Assembly: GCA_026874595.1 (NCBI GenBank)
Contig: CM049313.1
Coordinates: 28,394,008-28,458,007 of the forward strand
Origin: Sipunculus nudus
Lineage: Eukaryota > Annelida > Sipuncula > Golfingiida > Sipunculidae
DNA: 64,000 bases
Reading direction: 5' to 3'
Shown here: piece after piece, positions 52,101-58,100 of the stretch
Numbering within the stretch: position 1 is the first letter of the stretch
Layout of the letters: each line of letters begins with the position of its first letter
Program-made: the position numbers and the translations under genes
Notes under the pieces: model-generated
The model's database searches: none
What the model was told of the DNA's origin: nothing
Seen by the model: only the letters and a program-made list of their open reading frames with translations

Positions 52101-55100
52101 ACCAGTCATTTAAATGTAAAATAAACACCATTGAATTTACTGGTATTATATTTACTGAGACTAAAGATATTATTCTGTGATTAATACTCATTATATCAGG
52201 AAAGTGCAATTTCCATCGTTATCAGTGATAATGTTCAAATGGCTTGGAGGTCTGGCAACCTCAGCCGTATTAAACCAGATCCGTCATGACACCTAACGAT
52301 GTCGGTTCCCATAAAATTTAGGTATGCAGTAAATAAAGTATATACCTGTATGGTGTTTTTCATTTTATTGTACCGTAAAATCTCCACTTAAAACCGCGGT
52401 TTAATCAAGAAATTCAAAATCTTGAAATCAGGTTGTTCTCCTAAAAGCACTGTGCGGTTTATACTAGAAGGGTTTCCTGAATATCTTCCTGACAGACATC
52501 GTTTTTGGGCCGGCGAGTGGGCGATAATATTGCAACTTTCGAAGGCCGTTCTTAGCAGCAGTCTCGCATGCATGGGAGCCGTGTGTAAATGTATTATTTA
52601 CGATTATTAGTTATTTATAAATCAAATCTTGCTGTTTAGTTTTCGTGTGATATATAACTTGTTATAAAATCTTGGTAACTGTCACCAAATAATACGTTTA
52701 CAACAACCCTGCTGTAACACACAGCGGCCCACTTTGTTGGGCATGGTCTAGCAAAATTGAAATAAAAGCCTACTTTAAACCCATTTGCGGCATTATTTAG
52801 CAATGATTATTTGTTTAAAATGTAAAATGAATAAAAAGCTGACATCGTAAAAAGTCACACAATGGCAGACAATCGTTTTAAAATCAAGTTTGAGTGCTGC
52901 CATGTGCTGAAACGCCCCGGTATTCTGCTAAGAATATTTTAAACAGCTGTATGCGGTGGGTGGTAAACAGAACAGCCACCTATTTCGTCCCAGCATACCC
53001 TGCACGAACACTGCCTTGACAAAATGGCTCCCCACACGGAAACTTTCTTCAGGAAAGAAAAACTTGCTTACCCCAACTGGCCACTTTAATTTTACCTTAA
53101 AATCACTCGTTTTCAAGCGTCATGTTTCCTTTAGTGTGTATCTCGACATGGTAACTTCAGTTACTTTGATATTTAGTTAAGTTGACCAGCGATGTTTTCA
53201 AACGCACCAGCAAATTGTGACATGGAGCGATGTCAACGTACGATGTGATGATGATAATACCGAAGTAACTGGTATGAAAATTATTTGAATCTTCTGAGTT
53301 ATTCCAGTAAATGGAATTTTCATTAAAAATTAAGATTTCAAAATATTACTTTTAGAATTAAAATATACAGTGACTTGAAATGGATCAGCAGAATATTTTT
53401 TAAAAAATATAACGACAAATCAGTAGCAAACAAGAATATGGCACGGAATATAAAATCTGTATAAACAGGCAGAGGTTCACCGGCCCTTACGTCTTCCCAA
53501 ACTTCATGCTTGAGTGACCCTGCAAAAAAAGTGTTATGATGTGTTTAAATAAAATGCCCAAGGAATTTTAAAGTGGACAGGAATGGCCGAGTCGCAACCA
53601 ACGCGTGTTCATTTCTAGATGATAGCTTGATTGTGTCTTTATCAAATCATACCGTAGCGAAAGTTGGTGCGGTTTTAAAGGGGGGTTCTTAGTATTTGAG
53701 CCCCTCGCGGTGTCTCACCTGGAATTTCGGCGAAGTCTGGGTGCGGTTTTAATCGGAAGTGAGGTTTTAAGTGGAGATTTTACGGTACTTAATTAATGTG
53801 TCTTCATTAAAAAAATTCATGAATACGTGTACGAACGATTGACCGTAATGCATATGTATCGCCATATTGTTGAAGGAGCATACGATCGTCATGAAAGAGA
53901 GACTGGTAAACACAAGGCAATTCGTATATTTGCAGCACACGTGAAACATTATAACTTTGTAATCCAATACGCTTGAAAACCACGACGGTGACCGGATGGT
54001 TCTCCATATAGGAGTTTATAACTGTAGATATCAGTCAAGGAAGGCTTAGTTGACCTGGGGATGTAAAGTTCATTGCACGGGTGACCTGGGGCTTGAACTT
54101 CCGCTAAACGGCTTCAAAGGTCAGCTGGTACCCAGCGATCAACCGGGCAGGCAATAGAATTCTCGACATGTCTGTAGTATGTGGATCAAGTTTAAATGTG
54201 ACGCAACTCTACATTTATAAACATCTATGGAACTGCGAGTTTTTCATAATGACACAGCATAACTACAAAGATTTAATGAAAAGAACATGTACATCAAAGA
54301 GCGGCAGACTGGCATTTGCGTCAAATTGACTCGTGATATAACAGTAATGCAGATTAGGAAGTGTCACTTGAATTGCAACTTGTCAGAACAGGTAGGCCTT
54401 GAACTGGGCGAATTTATAATTTGTATTTCATGTTAATAAAATGAAAATTCCGTAGCTCACCAAATACAAGGCAGATTTTCATTAGAGATGGTAAAAGGTG
54501 TAAATTATTGGGGAAAGATGTTTCACAAGCATTGGTTAAAGGTATCACCGATGATCGCTCAACTGACGTCATTCCATGTACCGGGAAAGCTGACTGAGAC
54601 GGGATAAGTACGTATTACAAGTTGCACCCCGACTTTGCGAGAAAATTCTAATAACTTCCATTTCCTAGTACAAGTCACAACTTCTACCATGACTTTTATG
54701 GTACATGACATCTTATGAAGGGGAGCAACATATTAAAGTGAACACAACTAAACTACATGACATGTTATGAAGGGGAGCAACATGTAAAGTAAACACAACT
54801 AAACTACATGACATGTTATGAAGGGGAGCAGCATATAAAAATAACACAACTAAACAACTTGAAATGTTATGAAGGGGAGCAACATGGAAAAATAAACACA
54901 ACTAAACCACATGGCATTTTATGAAGGGGAGCAACATAAAATAAACACAAATCAACTACATGGCATGTTATGAAGAGAAGCAACATGTAAAGTAAACACA
55001 ACTACACAACATGACATGTTATGAAGGATCAACATATAAGGTTTGTCCCCTGCTTCTTTGAAGGAACGGGGGACATTGATTTGGGTTTGTCTGTCTGTCC

Positions 55101-58100
55101 CTCTGTCTGTCTGTCTAGCTGTCTGTCTGTCCGTCTGTCAGGTTTTCATTTTTGTTTGATAACTTTCCTATATTTTATCTGATTTCATTCAGATTTAGGT
55201 CAGTGATTGCTCTCATGCTTACCTTGGCTAGGATTAGTTTTGGAGTGTCTGTCTCACAATATAATAATACAATATGACATTTCATTTTTTATATGAAGAA
55301 TCAGCACATTTAGTTTCAATAATCATCAACAGGTGTTGCTAGCGGTGGACATAAATTATTTGCATTAACTGCCAGGTGCTGCTGTCTTTTGAGCGTGGTT
55401 AAAACTATTTGTACTTTGTCACCACAAACTTTAAAATCATCCCAGACTTGAAGGCGGAAGCGGTGGACATAAATTCCTTGAGTTTCTTGTTGTAACAAAT
55501 TTTACCCCTTCATATCCTTATTTTAATTTAGATATTTTTTTAATACTTTCATTTTAAACCATTCACTTGAAATTATTACATTTGAAGACCATGCCAGCCC
55601 CACAGCAAGTACTGTCCAACTCAGTCAGGCAGTGCTGGAACAGAGGTGCACTTAATCATATCCAATCAACCAGTACATGTATTCTTGATTTTTCTGGGCC
55701 TTAAAATTGATTTTTAATCTATTCATAACCATAGACATATACATATACATTTAGTCATATACATAGACAGCTTTGATTGGGTTATACATGGGTAGACTTT
55801 TATCTTTCCCCATTAATTGTAATTGTAATTCCAGGATGAGAGTCTAGGTTTCTATGATATCAGCATGGTTGCTCTGATGCTTTAACTCAAAACTAATTTC
55901 AAACTCAAAACTGATTTCACAGATCTTTCTCAAACTTGCATATGCATAGATATGGGTGTGGGGGAAAAGCCCATATGAAACAAGGTCATGACTTCTTGAC
56001 AGAGAAAATGTTCTTAAATAAGCCAGTTTTCTGTAAACATCTCACAATATCTCGAGAAAAGTTGTGTGGAATTTTCTGAAAATCAGAATAACCAAAGAAA
56101 CTAAGATAGTACAGATGACAGGTGGGGCCTGGACAGTCGAGGGGTAAAGTGCTCGGCTCTCTCAGCTCGCGCCCTGGGTTCGATACCCAGTCTTGCTATG
56201 TTATTATATAACTACTTGTATAATCCATGTAAAGTAAATATGTTTATATGTTATTTGATCTATAATTGTTTAGCTGGACGCCGCCGTCACATAGGTTTCC
56301 AAGAACTCCTCTGTAATCCCTGGACGGAGTTTTATGAAACTCAGAATTATGATCGGGTCACATATGAAACTGCTGCACCCTCATTTTGGGTTGATCTCTG
56401 ACCTTTCCTCTCTACAGAGTGTCCATCTGTGCTTCTGTTTTCACACATAACCCCACATATCTTGGGACTTGTTTGACCAATCCAGCTTGCACAAAGGAAT
56501 CCTCATACAAGACCTGAAGGCTAAAAGTGTTCATATTTATTTATTTATCTCATTGTATCAATTGATAAGGGTCAAACGTATGAATGGGAAAGTCATTAAT
56601 CTTTAGCTCGGGTCCTCTTTAGCACCTGTTGAAAATTTTATAAAGATTTAATGGAAACTGACAAAGGTATCAGCTGTAAATTCATAGTGTCAGAAATGTG
56701 AAATTAAACTATAACAGGTTTGTTTTGGACAATCTTGTGCAAATGGGAAAGGTGTAAACATAATTCTTGTATCCTCTCATTTGAAGTGAACAAACCCCAA
56801 GGATAATATGGTTCACTGTCAAAGATTAGTGAATATGTTTGATGTTATAAGATTAAACCACTTGTAAATATTGGTTTCAGCTGACCTACTACACTGCTTA
56901 TATGGTTCACGGTCATACATCTGTTGTTATATGTTTGATGCTATATAATAAACTTTTAAACATTGGTTTCAGCTGACTACAGGCAGTGGGCTTTGGATCC
57001 CAGGAACAGGGTGGTCAACGAGCCAGGCTACCGACCTCCTTCTGCTCCATTTGTTGGTCAGAGCACATTTAGCCGAGATTTCATCAGGCACAGTGAGCCT
57101 CCTAGGAAGATGCTGAAACCTGCAGAGACAGCAAAGCAAGGGGATCAGCCATTTGACGGTCGCACTGGCTACCGTGATGATTACATCAAGCATCAGCTGC
57201 CAGCAAAACAGATGAAGGAGAGGCCCAAATATGAACCTAACAGGGCCCCTCTCGATGGTCTCTCTACTTATATTAAGGACTATCCAGGAAAACAGGGTCA
57301 GAAACAGGAAAGTTTTAAACCCAATGCCAAAGCATACCAGTCAGGGGTTCCACTGGACTCTGATACCACCCATAAGGTTGATTTCAAGAAGTGGCCCAGT
57401 GAGCGGCCATTTGTTCATGAACCAGAGGTCTATGTAAGGCCAGAAGGAGAGATGGAGAAGAATACAACCACACATTTGGATTATAATAAGAAACCTATTG
57501 AGGTCCGGAAATCATGGAAACCCATTGACCAGAAGAAGGTACCTGGAAGGTTTGAGGGAACTACAAACTACAGTCAAGATTTTCGCAAATGGGGACCAGC
57601 AGAACGAGCTCCAATTACCATGAGGAGTGGCTATGTTCCTCCAGATGCTCCCTTTGAAGGTCTGGCTACATATACTAGTGATTACACGGCAAAATCTCTA
57701 CCTGTCCAGCTCTCTATGAAGCCTGATAATGCCGCCCATGTGTCCAATGAGCCATTTGATGGCAAAACAGGTTACAGAGATGATTTTATAAAATATCCAT
57801 TGCAGGAAAAGCAGAAAAAAGAAAAACCACATTGGCAGCCCAATAAGGCACCACTAGATGGTCTGACTACATACAACAAAGACTACCTGGAGAAGGCAGG
57901 GCCTAAACAAAGCAGCTGTAAACCTGATGCCGAGCCATACCAGTCAAATGCCCCATTCCAAGATGGCACCACCCAACGCACCGACTTTCAGAAGTGGCCG
58001 ACTGAGAAGCCTTATGTGCGGGAACAAGACCAGTATATAAAACCAGAGGGGGTCATGGAATCACTGACAACAACACATTTAGACTACAACAAGAAGCCAC

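Noticed and set aside
56123-56195. Functional tRNA gene
   Set aside because: The acceptor stem does not pair and no clear anticodon arm is found, despite a perfect T-arm.
56969-57437. Other-frame ORFs across exon 5
   Set aside because: They are shadows of the 542-codon SAXO frame, with no independent similarity.
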